A DNA stretch of 64,000 nt from Calothrix sp. PCC 7716. Lineage in GTDB: Bacteria; Cyanobacteriota; Cyanobacteriia; Cyanobacteriales; Nostocaceae. The translations under genes were made by a program, and so were the position numbers. Location of the stretch: the NCBI RefSeq assembly GCF_019977735.1, contig NZ_AP025018.1, forward strand, positions 8,126,580-8,190,579, given 5' to 3'. Under the pieces are notes generated by a model. It made no database searches. It saw nothing but the letters and a program-made list of their open reading frames with translations, and was not told where the DNA came from. Within the stretch, counting starts at the first letter, position 1. Each line of letters opens with the position of its first letter. Of the stretch, positions 46,188 through 53,689 are shown piece after piece.

Positions 46188-46361
46188 TGTCATTCCGAGC
46201 GTAGCGAAGAATCTCGAAACTGTCATTCTGAGCGTAGCAAACAATCTCGAAACTGTCATTCTGAGCGTAGCAAACAATCTCGAAACTGTCATTCTGAGCG
46301 TAGCGAAGAATCTATATAACTTGTAGATTATTTAGATGCTTCGTTCCTCAGCATGACAATT
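46188..46361. repeat. 33-base direct repeats with an inverted end copy
   Basis: Four units of about 33 bases starting at 46188, 46221, 46254 and 46287 (TGTCATTCTGAGCGTAGCAA...), followed at 46336-46361 by an inverted piece (GATGCTTCGTTCCTCAGCAT). There are no spacers, so this is not CRISPR. It separates the two VirB8-like genes and may form a large hairpin in the operon mRNA. Confidence 0.8.
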
Positions 46362-46398
46362 CAACCATAGAGACACAGAGTTCACAAAGGAAGGGGTG

Positions 46399-47052
46399 AT
46401 GAAGTCAGAGAGTAAGAGAGCTAGTTTTTTACCGTTGTTTACTGTAGCGACGTTTGGGTTACATTTGTTTACTTTTTTGTTGTTGACGTTTCATTGGTCG
46501 TTGTTACAGCAGTTGCAACAGCGTTTAACTCCTCAAAGTTTGGTGCAGTTAATTGATGGACGTGCGATAAGTGTAGACCCAAAACCTGATATGGAAAGGT
46601 ATCCGGAGACAATAAGACGGTTTGTGGGTGAAACAATGACTTTAATGCTTACTTGGTCACAGCAACAACAACCACGAATGGTATGGGAAACAAGTTCGGT
46701 TTTAGTAAATGATAACTTAAAGCCAAAATTAGAATCAATAATTAGTCCCTCAGAAACATTGAGTCAAGGTACCGAAAACGTTTTAGTCATTCAAACCGTT
46801 GGACAACCAACTAAAATTAGTGAGGGTAGATGGAAAGTTGAAATAATCGCCAATCAAATCATCTTCACCAACTCTGATAAATTAGGAAAAACAATCCCCT
46901 TTAATAAACAAATTTTAGTACAAGCAGTAGAGGCAAACGGCGCCTCACTACCAAATTTACCAGTACCACTAAACATAGCAGTCTCCCGTCTAGGAGAAGC
47001 AAGACTACAAATATATAACGTCTGCGACATCAACGATAAAAACTGCTCTTAA
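46399..47052 (+). CDS. VirB8/TraE-like bitopic protein, copy 2
   Basis: 217 aa, paralogous to the gene at 45362. The membrane helix FTVATFGLHLFTFLLLTFHW is followed by VQLIDG (49-54), PETIRRFV (69-76), TMTLM-x2-W, GRW (143-145) and IPFNK (166-170). A GTG three bases upstream could also start it; AAGGAAGG lies before both. A cysteine pair near the end (CDINDKNC) parallels the C-terminal cysteines of copy 1. The two may form a heteromeric VirB8-like ring. Confidence 0.65.
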   Translation: MKSESKRASFLPLFTVATFGLHLFTFLLLTFHWSLLQQLQQRLTPQSLVQLIDGRAISVDPKPDMERYPETIRRFVGETMTLMLTWSQQQQPRMVWETSSVLVNDNLKPKLESIISPSETLSQGTENVLVIQTVGQPTKISEGRWKVEIIANQIIFTNSDKLGKTIPFNKQILVQAVEANGASLPNLPVPLNIAVSRLGEARLQIYNVCDINDKNCS

Positions 47053-47073
47053 TCCCTAGGGTTGAAACCGAAT

Positions 47074-48600
47074 ATGAATAAACTACCAAACACCCAAGAC
47101 ACATCCGACTGGGAAGCAAGAATGTCAAAGTTAGTAGGACTAGAAACAAAACATCCAACTAACAACCAACCAGAAAACACCGTACAACCAGAACCCCAAG
47201 AACAACAAACCAAACAACCCCTATCCGCAAGTCCCTTCGCAAAACTAGGCTTAGTCGGCGCCGGCACATTCGCTGTAGTATTAGTAGCGGGTTTATTCCT
47301 ATCACAAATAATGAACCCTGGTAATCAAAAACCAAAAGCCAATACCATTACCGCACAACCGCAACCAACACTCCAACCCACCCCACAACTAGAGTCACAA
47401 GTCGAAGATTTAAAAACGAAACTAGCATTAACCGAACAAGCACAAGCAGTCAAAGCAGCACAGCAAAAACTGAGAAACCCACTACCAGTATCTCCCAAAC
47501 CAACACCACAAACACCCATTAGAACTCAACCACAAATTACAAACAGAGTAAGACTAATTCCACCCCCCAGAATAGCAACTAATTATACACCACCGCGCGT
47601 ACAACCACAACCAGAACGTATACGTATAGTCACCATACCCGCACCTCAAACTCCACCCGCGCGACCCCAAGCAACCGCAAAACCTACACCCAAACCAACA
47701 ATTCAAGCAACCCCACAAATTACACCAGACTCACTTCAAGATTTAGTCAAACTAGCAGAATTAAACGACTACTACAAAAAAGACACACTAGCTAGCAACA
47801 CTCCTACACCAACACCCACACCTACAATTACACCATCACCAGTGATACCAGTAACACCAACACCCACACCAGCAGTACTATCAACTCCTGCACCAACTAT
47901 CGCAGCAACACCCATACCAACACCTACACCAACACAGGCGCCTTCTTCGGTAGCAGTAGGTAGTACAGTAAAAGCAGTATTTGCAACTGCCGTATTTGGA
48001 GAAACCACCCGTTCAAGTAATAACAGCACAAACGAAGCAGGAAAACCAGTATTTGTAGTGCGTCTGCGAGAACCCCTAAAATCAACAGATGGAAAAATAG
48101 CTTTACCCGTAAACACAGAACTACTCGCAGAAATTCGTTCAATATCCGAACAAGGTTTAGTTCAACTCAACGTTACCAAACTAGTTACCCGCAACGGTAA
48201 TAGCATATCAGAAAAAACTTTAGCCGAAAATGCAATAATAGTTCGTGCGCGTGAAGGTAGACCCTTAATAGCAAACCAATATCCCAATAAAGGGGGGTCA
48301 ATAGCTTGGATGGACACAGGATTATTCGTATTAGGAGGTATTGGCAAAGCTGCGGAATTAGCTAATCGTACAGAATCTCAAGTTGTCGTCACAAGCGGTG
48401 CAGGAACAACAATTAGTAATACCAACTCTAGACGTAATGTATTAGCGGGTGTTGTCGATGGTGGTATAAGCGCTATAGTCCCTCAAATCGCACAACGCAA
48501 TCAACAAGCTATTTCACAAATGACTCAACGCGGTAATATTTGGTTCTTAGCTGCTGGTAAAGAAGTTGAAGTATATATTAATCAAACTATGCAATTTTAA
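47074..48600 (+). CDS. virB10: VirB10/TrbI-like protein
   Basis: 508 aa from the ATG at 47074; a TTG at 47062 would add four residues. A cytosolic N-terminus (about 60 residues) precedes one helix (LGLVGAGTFAVVLVAGLFL). A coiled piece and a long P/T/Q-rich linker (about 140-300) follow, then the C-terminal TrbI-type beta domain starting VAVGSTVKAVFATAVFGE and ending with WFLAAGKEVEVYINQTMQF. VirB10 spans the periplasm and joins inner and outer membrane complexes of type IV secretion systems. It is the last gene of the operon and converges on the mazF-type gene with 11 bases between. Confidence 0.85.
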   Translation: MNKLPNTQDTSDWEARMSKLVGLETKHPTNNQPENTVQPEPQEQQTKQPLSASPFAKLGLVGAGTFAVVLVAGLFLSQIMNPGNQKPKANTITAQPQPTLQPTPQLESQVEDLKTKLALTEQAQAVKAAQQKLRNPLPVSPKPTPQTPIRTQPQITNRVRLIPPPRIATNYTPPRVQPQPERIRIVTIPAPQTPPARPQATAKPTPKPTIQATPQITPDSLQDLVKLAELNDYYKKDTLASNTPTPTPTPTITPSPVIPVTPTPTPAVLSTPAPTIAATPIPTPTPTQAPSSVAVGSTVKAVFATAVFGETTRSSNNSTNEAGKPVFVVRLREPLKSTDGKIALPVNTELLAEIRSISEQGLVQLNVTKLVTRNGNSISEKTLAENAIIVRAREGRPLIANQYPNKGGSIAWMDTGLFVLGGIGKAAELANRTESQVVVTSGAGTTISNTNSRRNVLAGVVDGGISAIVPQIAQRNQQAISQMTQRGNIWFLAAGKEVEVYINQTMQF

Positions 48601-48611
48601 TATATGTTTTT

Positions 48612-48959
48612 CTACAAACCTAAACAATAGCGAACAGTAACTTCAATTTCTTGCATTTTTTGAGATGAAATTTGACCAGCGGGGTCAGTAGGAAATCGAT
48701 TTTGGTCTAAAGAACGAATTTGAAAGCAGAGAAAAACTGTCTCCATTGGCAATCCACTGTCACTTGGAGGAACTCTTACATTGGTTGGATAATCACGCTT
48801 AAAATTTGTCCCCTTTGTTCCCACAACTACAGTTACAACTAGAGGCTTTTGATTTATAGTATTTGTGGATAATACCAAGACAGGGCGATTTCCTGATTGT
48901 TCTCTACCTTGTACAGGATCAAGATTAACAAAGTAGATTTGTCCTCTTTCAATAGTCAC
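48612..48959 (-). CDS. mazF: MazF/PemK-type toxin (mRNA endoribonuclease)
   Basis: 115 aa. IERGQIYFVNLDPVQGREQ and RPVLVLSTNTINQ are the N-terminal motifs of the PemK/MazF family. The length is typical. Such toxins cut mRNA in cells in which the antitoxin is lost. The start overlaps the stop of the antitoxin gene by four bases, which is the usual toxin-antitoxin arrangement. It is placed between the VirB-like operon and the GNAT gene. Confidence 0.9.
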   Translation of the reverse strand: MTIERGQIYFVNLDPVQGREQSGNRPVLVLSTNTINQKPLVVTVVVGTKGTNFKRDYPTNVRVPPSDSGLPMETVFLCFQIRSLDQNRFPTDPAGQISSQKMQEIEVTVRYCLGL

Positions 48960-49207
48960 AATTTTTCTAAACCATCCATTTCTGTAACAATAAACTCTTG
49001 ATTAATAGCTGCAATTTCTGCTTGTATCTCCGGGTCTTGAGCCATTTGAGCCATTTGTTCAGCCATATATTCAGCATCAGCAAATTTATCTAGTAGCTGT
49101 TTTTTGTATTGTACTTGTTCAGAGATACGTTCTAAGAGCCATTCTTGCTCTTCCAAAGTCAAAGTACCGATAGAACGCTCTATTTCGTGTAAATGCGGTG
49201 ACATCAT
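48956..49207 (-). CDS. Antitoxin of the MazF-type pair
   Basis: 83 aa, acidic and helical, starting MMSPHLHEIERSIGTLTLEEQ and ending EMDGLEKL. I recognise no DNA-binding fold. Its assignment rests on size and on the four-base overlap with the toxin gene. The MTLEEQEWLLERI-like helix is common in small cyanobacterial antitoxins. It would bind and block MazF, and often also represses its own promoter, which should lie in the 139 bases between it and the divergent GNAT gene. Confidence 0.78.
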   Translation of the reverse strand: MMSPHLHEIERSIGTLTLEEQEWLLERISEQVQYKKQLLDKFADAEYMAEQMAQMAQDPEIQAEIAAINQEFIVTEMDGLEKL

Positions 49208-49346
49208 ACTAATTGGCTATTTATCACAACCTACTCAGTAGCTATATTATAATCTACATTGCAAAGAATATGAAAGAAAGTATAATTAATATGGTGCGTG
49301 CGTTGGCTATCCTTTAAATTAGTATCGTCACATAGCAATCTTGCTT

Positions 49347-49904
49347 ATGATAAATTCCACTAATGCAGCTATTTTAAAAATTGGTAATTTCACAATGCGA
49401 CCAATTGAATCTTCTGATTTGGATGCACTTGTATTAATTTGGGCAGACCCAGAAGTAACTCGTTTTCTTCCTAGTCGAGGAGTTGCAATTCCAAGAGAAA
49501 AAGCTGAAAAAGCACTCTTAACTTTCGTTGAACATTGGCAACGAGGTTATGGAATTTGGGCAATTGTGGAAAATGCTTCATCCCAAATGATTGGTTATTG
49601 TGGACTTCGTTATTTAGATGAACTGTCAGAAGTTGAAGTGCTTTATGGGCTTGGTAAAACATATTGGGGAAAAGGAATTGCCACACAAGCAGCATCATCA
49701 GCAGTTTCGTATGGTTTTGATATAGCTAAATTACATAGAATTATTGCAATGGTATTACCTGATAATCTAGCTTCAAAAAGGGTAATCGAAAAAGCTGGTT
49801 TGCAATATGAAAAACAAATTAATATTTTTGATTTGGATGCTCTTTACTACTCTATACAACAAACAAGGCTAAAACAGCTTGCTAGTATAAGGAAGCAAAA
49901 GTAA
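49347..49904 (+). CDS. GNAT-family N-acetyltransferase (RimJ/RimL-like)
   Basis: 185 aa from the ATG at 49347; a TTG two codons earlier is possible. MRPIESSDLDALVLIWADPEV is the typical start of RimJ/RimL-like enzymes, and YGLGKTYWGKGIATQAASSAV holds the acetyl-CoA pyrophosphate loop (Q/R-x2-G-x-G/A type). The substrate may be a ribosomal protein N-terminus or a small amine. It has no clear link with its neighbours. Confidence 0.85.
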   Translation: MINSTNAAILKIGNFTMRPIESSDLDALVLIWADPEVTRFLPSRGVAIPREKAEKALLTFVEHWQRGYGIWAIVENASSQMIGYCGLRYLDELSEVEVLYGLGKTYWGKGIATQAASSAVSYGFDIAKLHRIIAMVLPDNLASKRVIEKAGLQYEKQINIFDLDALYYSIQQTRLKQLASIRKQK

Positions 49905-49906
49905 AA

Positions 49907-50063
49907 ATCCCCCCTGACCCCCCTTAATAAGGGGGGAAAATGAATAAATTTTAAACCCACATTATCAAGAGGGGGAAAATGAATAAATTTTAAACCCACA
50001 TTATCAAGAGGGGGAAAATGAATAAATTTTAAGCCCCCCTTATCAAGGGGGGTTGGGGGGATC
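49907..50063. repeat. 39-base tandem repeats inside a C-run/G-run inverted repeat
   Basis: The element starts with ATCCCCCCTGACCCCCCTTA and ends AAGGGGGGTTGGGGGGAT. Between lie three copies of a 39-base unit (GGGGAAAATGAATAAATTTT...) with AAAA starts at 49937, 49976 and 50015. It is related to the element at 39465-39575. Nothing else is seen up to the start of the Wzc-like gene except AT-rich DNA. Confidence 0.8.
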
Positions 50064-50209
50064 AATTTAGGCTAAGTGATTGCTTTGTTTACTTAGTAAT
50101 GGTTTAATAATATTATCCCTATAACTAAAAATTTAATTTTAAGTAAAATTTGATACTTATAAAAACGTAAAAATAAAGTTTAAATTGTAACTAAGTATTT
50201 ATAAAAAAA

Positions 50210-52351
50210 ATGGGGAATTACTCTAAGTTTTCTTCTTCAGACCGTGACCGCAGTCAGAACTCTGAAAAATACAGTGAACCAGTGGCTTTACCTTGGTCTG
50301 AAGGAACTGGTGATGATTGGAATTTTCGCGACTTTCTGGGTATTATACGGCGCCGAATGTTAGTTGTGGTTGGGGTGGCAACCATTGTGATGGGGATAAA
50401 CGCTAACTCGATAGTAAACCAGAAAAAAGAGTATGAAAGTAGTTTTAGATTATTAGTGGAAGCAGTAAATGATGACAGCAAAGCACTGGATATTACTAAA
50501 GACCCCAGCGCAACGAAAACAAGTTTAGATTACGAAAGCCAAATTCAGGTTCTCAAAAGTCCTGATTTACTAGGTGATGTGGTTAAGACGTTACAAAAAT
50601 CTTATCCCGACATAGATTATATCAAGCTGCTTAACTCATTAACTGTAGTGCGTTTGGGTGAAACTAAGATAATTGAGGTACGGTATCGAGGGGAAAACCC
50701 AGCGCAAGTTCATGATGTTGCCAAAAAAATCTCTGACGATTATTTAAAGTACAGCTTAGAAAAGAAACAAACCAAACTCCGTCAAGGAATTAAGTTTATT
50801 GAGAGAGAACTGCCAGCATCACAACAACGAGTTGACGCAATTCAAAGAGATATACAGTTTTTTAGACAGCAAAACAATTTTGTAGACCCAGATGCTCAAG
50901 CACAGCAAATCGCAAGTCAGCTTAATTTATTATCGCAACAGAGACTCGCAGTTAATCAACAGTTAGCACAAGCGCGCTCGAATTTATCTGAATTGAGTGG
51001 AGAAAATGGTAAACTCGCAGTGTTGAACGATGCGACTGTTTACCAGCAGTTGCTTGTACAAGTACGTCAGTTAGAAGCATTAATCGCTACTGAACTAGCA
51101 CGTTATCAAGAAGAAAGTCCTAGTATTCGCACCCTCAGAGAAAAGAGGGATAATTTATTACCGTTATTGACTCAAGAAGCACAACGGTTCATGGATGTGA
51201 GAACAGCACAAGCAGCTACACAAGTGCAAACGCTGGAAGTGCAAAGTAATGAGCTAGCTTCTTCAGAAAAAAGACTTCAAGAAATGCGTAAACAGTTACC
51301 TGTACAAGCACGTAAATATACTGAGTTACAGCGAAAATTACAGGTTGCAACCGAAAGCTTAAATCGTTTTCTAACAACACGCGAAACTCTACAAATCCAG
51401 ATATCGCAAAATGAATTACCTTGGCAATTGATTCAACCACCTAGTAAACCAGAATCACCTGTAAGTTCAGATACGAAACGTGCCTTAATTATGGGATTAC
51501 TTGGTAGTATGGTAGCAGGAGTAGGCGCCGCAGTTCTACAAGAAAAGTTAGACAATACATATCACACAGTTTCAGCTTTGAAAGAAGGAGTCAATTTACC
51601 ATTAGTAGGTACCATTCCATTTGAAAGACAACTTCAAAGCGGACAAAATCGTTCGAATAAACAAATTTCTACTATAAAAACCATAAGCTCACAGCATCCC
51701 AGTATTCCGGAGCTTTCAATTGCGCGAGTCTCAGATTACGGTCATTACTCAGAGAAATTTTTAGAAGCACTGCGAGTACTATATACCAACATACAGTTTC
51801 TTGGTTCCGACCGTCCAATTCGTTCAATAGTAGTTAGTTCGGCAATAAATTCAGATGGTAAATCTACAATTGCCTTCCATCTTGCTAAAATTGCCGCAGT
51901 AATGGGTCAACGTGTACTGTTAGTGGATGCAAATTTACGTCAACCTGCAATTCACACTCTTGCCAACCTTAATAATTTATGGGGACTAAGTAATTTAATC
52001 TCAACAAACTCTCCTATCGAAGAAGTAATTCGACAATACCCTCAAATTAAAGAATTATCTATTATTACCTCTGGCCCAACACCTCCAGACCCCATCAAAT
52101 TACTTTCATCCGAAAAGATAAAGCGACTAATGGCAGAATTTCAGAACACGTTCGATTTAGTAATATATGATACTCCTCATTTAGATGAATTAGCAGACGC
52201 GAGCTTATTGGCGCCATATACTAACGGTATCTTACTCGCAGTCAGAATGGATAAAACAGATACATCGCTACTGAAGCGCGCGCTAGATAATCTCAAACTA
52301 TCGCGTATAAATATTCTAGGTATTGTTGGCAATGCTCAGAAAAGGAATTAA
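50210..52351 (+). CDS. Polysaccharide co-polymerase with BY-kinase domain (Wzc-like)
   Basis: 713 aa. The Wzz domain lies between a first helix near 45-65 (MLVVVGVATIVMGINANS) and a second near 425-445. The long coiled coil between contains RQLEALIATELARYQEESPSIRTLREKRD. The kinase domain has Walker A SDGKST (548-553), Walker A' VLLVDAN (569-575) and Walker B LVIYDTP (650-656). It controls chain length and export of the polysaccharide. The C-terminus, GIVGNAQKRN, has no tyrosine cluster, and the usual glycine before the Walker A acidic residue is serine. The last 36 bases overlap the convergent oxidase gene. Confidence 0.88.
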   Translation: MGNYSKFSSSDRDRSQNSEKYSEPVALPWSEGTGDDWNFRDFLGIIRRRMLVVVGVATIVMGINANSIVNQKKEYESSFRLLVEAVNDDSKALDITKDPSATKTSLDYESQIQVLKSPDLLGDVVKTLQKSYPDIDYIKLLNSLTVVRLGETKIIEVRYRGENPAQVHDVAKKISDDYLKYSLEKKQTKLRQGIKFIERELPASQQRVDAIQRDIQFFRQQNNFVDPDAQAQQIASQLNLLSQQRLAVNQQLAQARSNLSELSGENGKLAVLNDATVYQQLLVQVRQLEALIATELARYQEESPSIRTLREKRDNLLPLLTQEAQRFMDVRTAQAATQVQTLEVQSNELASSEKRLQEMRKQLPVQARKYTELQRKLQVATESLNRFLTTRETLQIQISQNELPWQLIQPPSKPESPVSSDTKRALIMGLLGSMVAGVGAAVLQEKLDNTYHTVSALKEGVNLPLVGTIPFERQLQSGQNRSNKQISTIKTISSQHPSIPELSIARVSDYGHYSEKFLEALRVLYTNIQFLGSDRPIRSIVVSSAINSDGKSTIAFHLAKIAAVMGQRVLLVDANLRQPAIHTLANLNNLWGLSNLISTNSPIEEVIRQYPQIKELSIITSGPTPPDPIKLLSSEKIKRLMAEFQNTFDLVIYDTPHLDELADASLLAPYTNGILLAVRMDKTDTSLLKRALDNLKLSRINILGIVGNAQKRN

Positions 52352-53689
52352 CTTGTAGGGGTCGTATTTGTTTTTGAGTTCATTAAGTTTAGTCCAGTAA
52401 TCACCAAACTGTGTTTGCCACTGTTGCTCGTTAAAATCTATCCAGCCACTTAAGTATCTTTTGCCACCATGTTTAAAAGCTAAGTCAGTAAGTGATTTAA
52501 GTTCTGTTAAGACAGGTTGTAGTTGAAACTCAGGAATTATTGGATAAATACCAAATCCAATCATAAATTCTTCGTCGGGTGTAGCGAACATAGGTAACTT
52601 TGTAGATTTATTATAAAGACAGAAGGAACCCATGAGAGTATGACTACAATCTAAAACAGAAGGTAAGCGTTCCAAAGTAGTTTCTATGTACGCTTTTGCT
52701 TGAGATGCAGGAAGAATTAAGTCTATCCACGGATGGACTGTATTTACAGGTGGGTTTAATACGAGTGAGGGTATAATAAATTCTTTAAAGCTTTTAGTTT
52801 CGGTACGTACATGACGGTAAAAGTTTAAATTCGAGAGAATGTCATCGGTACTATTTGTGTCATTTATTTCTACTGTGACTTCAAGCAGGTAAAACCATTG
52901 TGTTAATTGTACACCTTTGGCTTTAGATAATAATTCTAATGAAGGACTGGGAACAGATAGAAGATAGTCGATTTTATTTTGTGATGTTAGCGCGCGTTTG
53001 TCTTGTAACAGAGCATCTAAATTATCATATACAAAATAGTAAGTGCGCGTATAATTATGAGAAGTTTTTAAACGATGCCGTACTTGAGTGATGATACCAA
53101 ATTGGCTGTAACCACAAAGGACATGATTAAATAATTCACTATTTTCTTCAGACGAACACCAAAGTATTTCCCCATTACTGGTTACAACCTCTAATGCCAA
53201 ACAATTGTCAGCTTGAGTTCCATAGCGAAATGATGAAGCTCCAATACCACCGACTGCATGAGTACCTCCAACACTAACATCAATATAATTAGTCAGAACG
53301 GGAGGAATTAAGTTTTGCGATAGTGATAATTCTATCACTTGTCTCCAAGAGGCGCCAGCATCAGCTTGAAAATAAAGTTCATCTTGGTTAATTTCATGAA
53401 CTGTATTTAAACCTCTCATATCTAAGATAATTCCATCTTGGTTCAAACACTGACCACCTAAAGAGTTTCCTGTTGCTCTGGGAGTTACAGTTAAACCATA
53501 ATTGCGCGCGTATGTAATAACTTGACTTACATCTTTAGCAGTGTGGGGACGCACAATAACTTGAGGTTGCTTAGTAATAATGCGTCCAAAATCTTGAGAG
53601 AACTCTTTAAGCTTGTCTTGAGTGCATATAACTTCACCGCTTATCAAAGCTTTCAAATCAAAACTAATACTACTTTGTATTGTACTCAT
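52316..53689 (-). CDS. FAD-linked oxidase (VAO family, cytokinin-dehydrogenase-like)
   Basis: 457 aa. The FAD-binding PP-loop is PRATGNSLGGQ (70-80). In VAO enzymes such as cytokinin dehydrogenase this loop has a histidine joined to FAD; here the place is N75, so FAD should be bound without a covalent link. GGTHAVGGIGASSFRYGTQ completes the domain. The C-terminus with YDPYKLIPFLSI is typical of the subfamily. The gene overlaps the P450 gene by 20 bases. It probably oxidises a small metabolite in a pathway with the P450. Its 3' end overlaps the Wzc-like gene on the other strand. Confidence 0.85.
   Translation of the reverse strand: MSTIQSSISFDLKALISGEVICTQDKLKEFSQDFGRIITKQPQVIVRPHTAKDVSQVITYARNYGLTVTPRATGNSLGGQCLNQDGIILDMRGLNTVHEINQDELYFQADAGASWRQVIELSLSQNLIPPVLTNYIDVSVGGTHAVGGIGASSFRYGTQADNCLALEVVTSNGEILWCSSEENSELFNHVLCGYSQFGIITQVRHRLKTSHNYTRTYYFVYDNLDALLQDKRALTSQNKIDYLLSVPSPSLELLSKAKGVQLTQWFYLLEVTVEINDTNSTDDILSNLNFYRHVRTETKSFKEFIIPSLVLNPPVNTVHPWIDLILPASQAKAYIETTLERLPSVLDCSHTLMGSFCLYNKSTKLPMFATPDEEFMIGFGIYPIIPEFQLQPVLTELKSLTDLAFKHGGKRYLSGWIDFNEQQWQTQFGDYWTKLNELKNKYDPYKLIPFLSIANNT

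Noticed and set aside
46188-46320. Four direct repeats that could be taken for a CRISPR array
   Set aside because: The units are head to tail with no unique spacers and no cas genes are nearby.
47772-48116. 114-codon minus-strand frame rich in V and G
   Set aside because: It is the complement of the proline/threonine-rich linker of the VirB10-like gene.
39874-48600. Complete integrative conjugative element
   Set aside because: No relaxase, coupling protein, integrase, tRNA-linked attachment site or origin of transfer was found in the window.
48956-49207. Ribbon-helix-helix or AbrB-type antitoxin
   Set aside because: The sequence shows an acidic helical protein but no recognisable DNA-binding motif, so no class is given.
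49847-50065. 72-codon minus-strand frame with repeated PPLDNVGLKFIHF units
   Set aside because: It is only the translation of the 39-base tandem repeats and C-runs.
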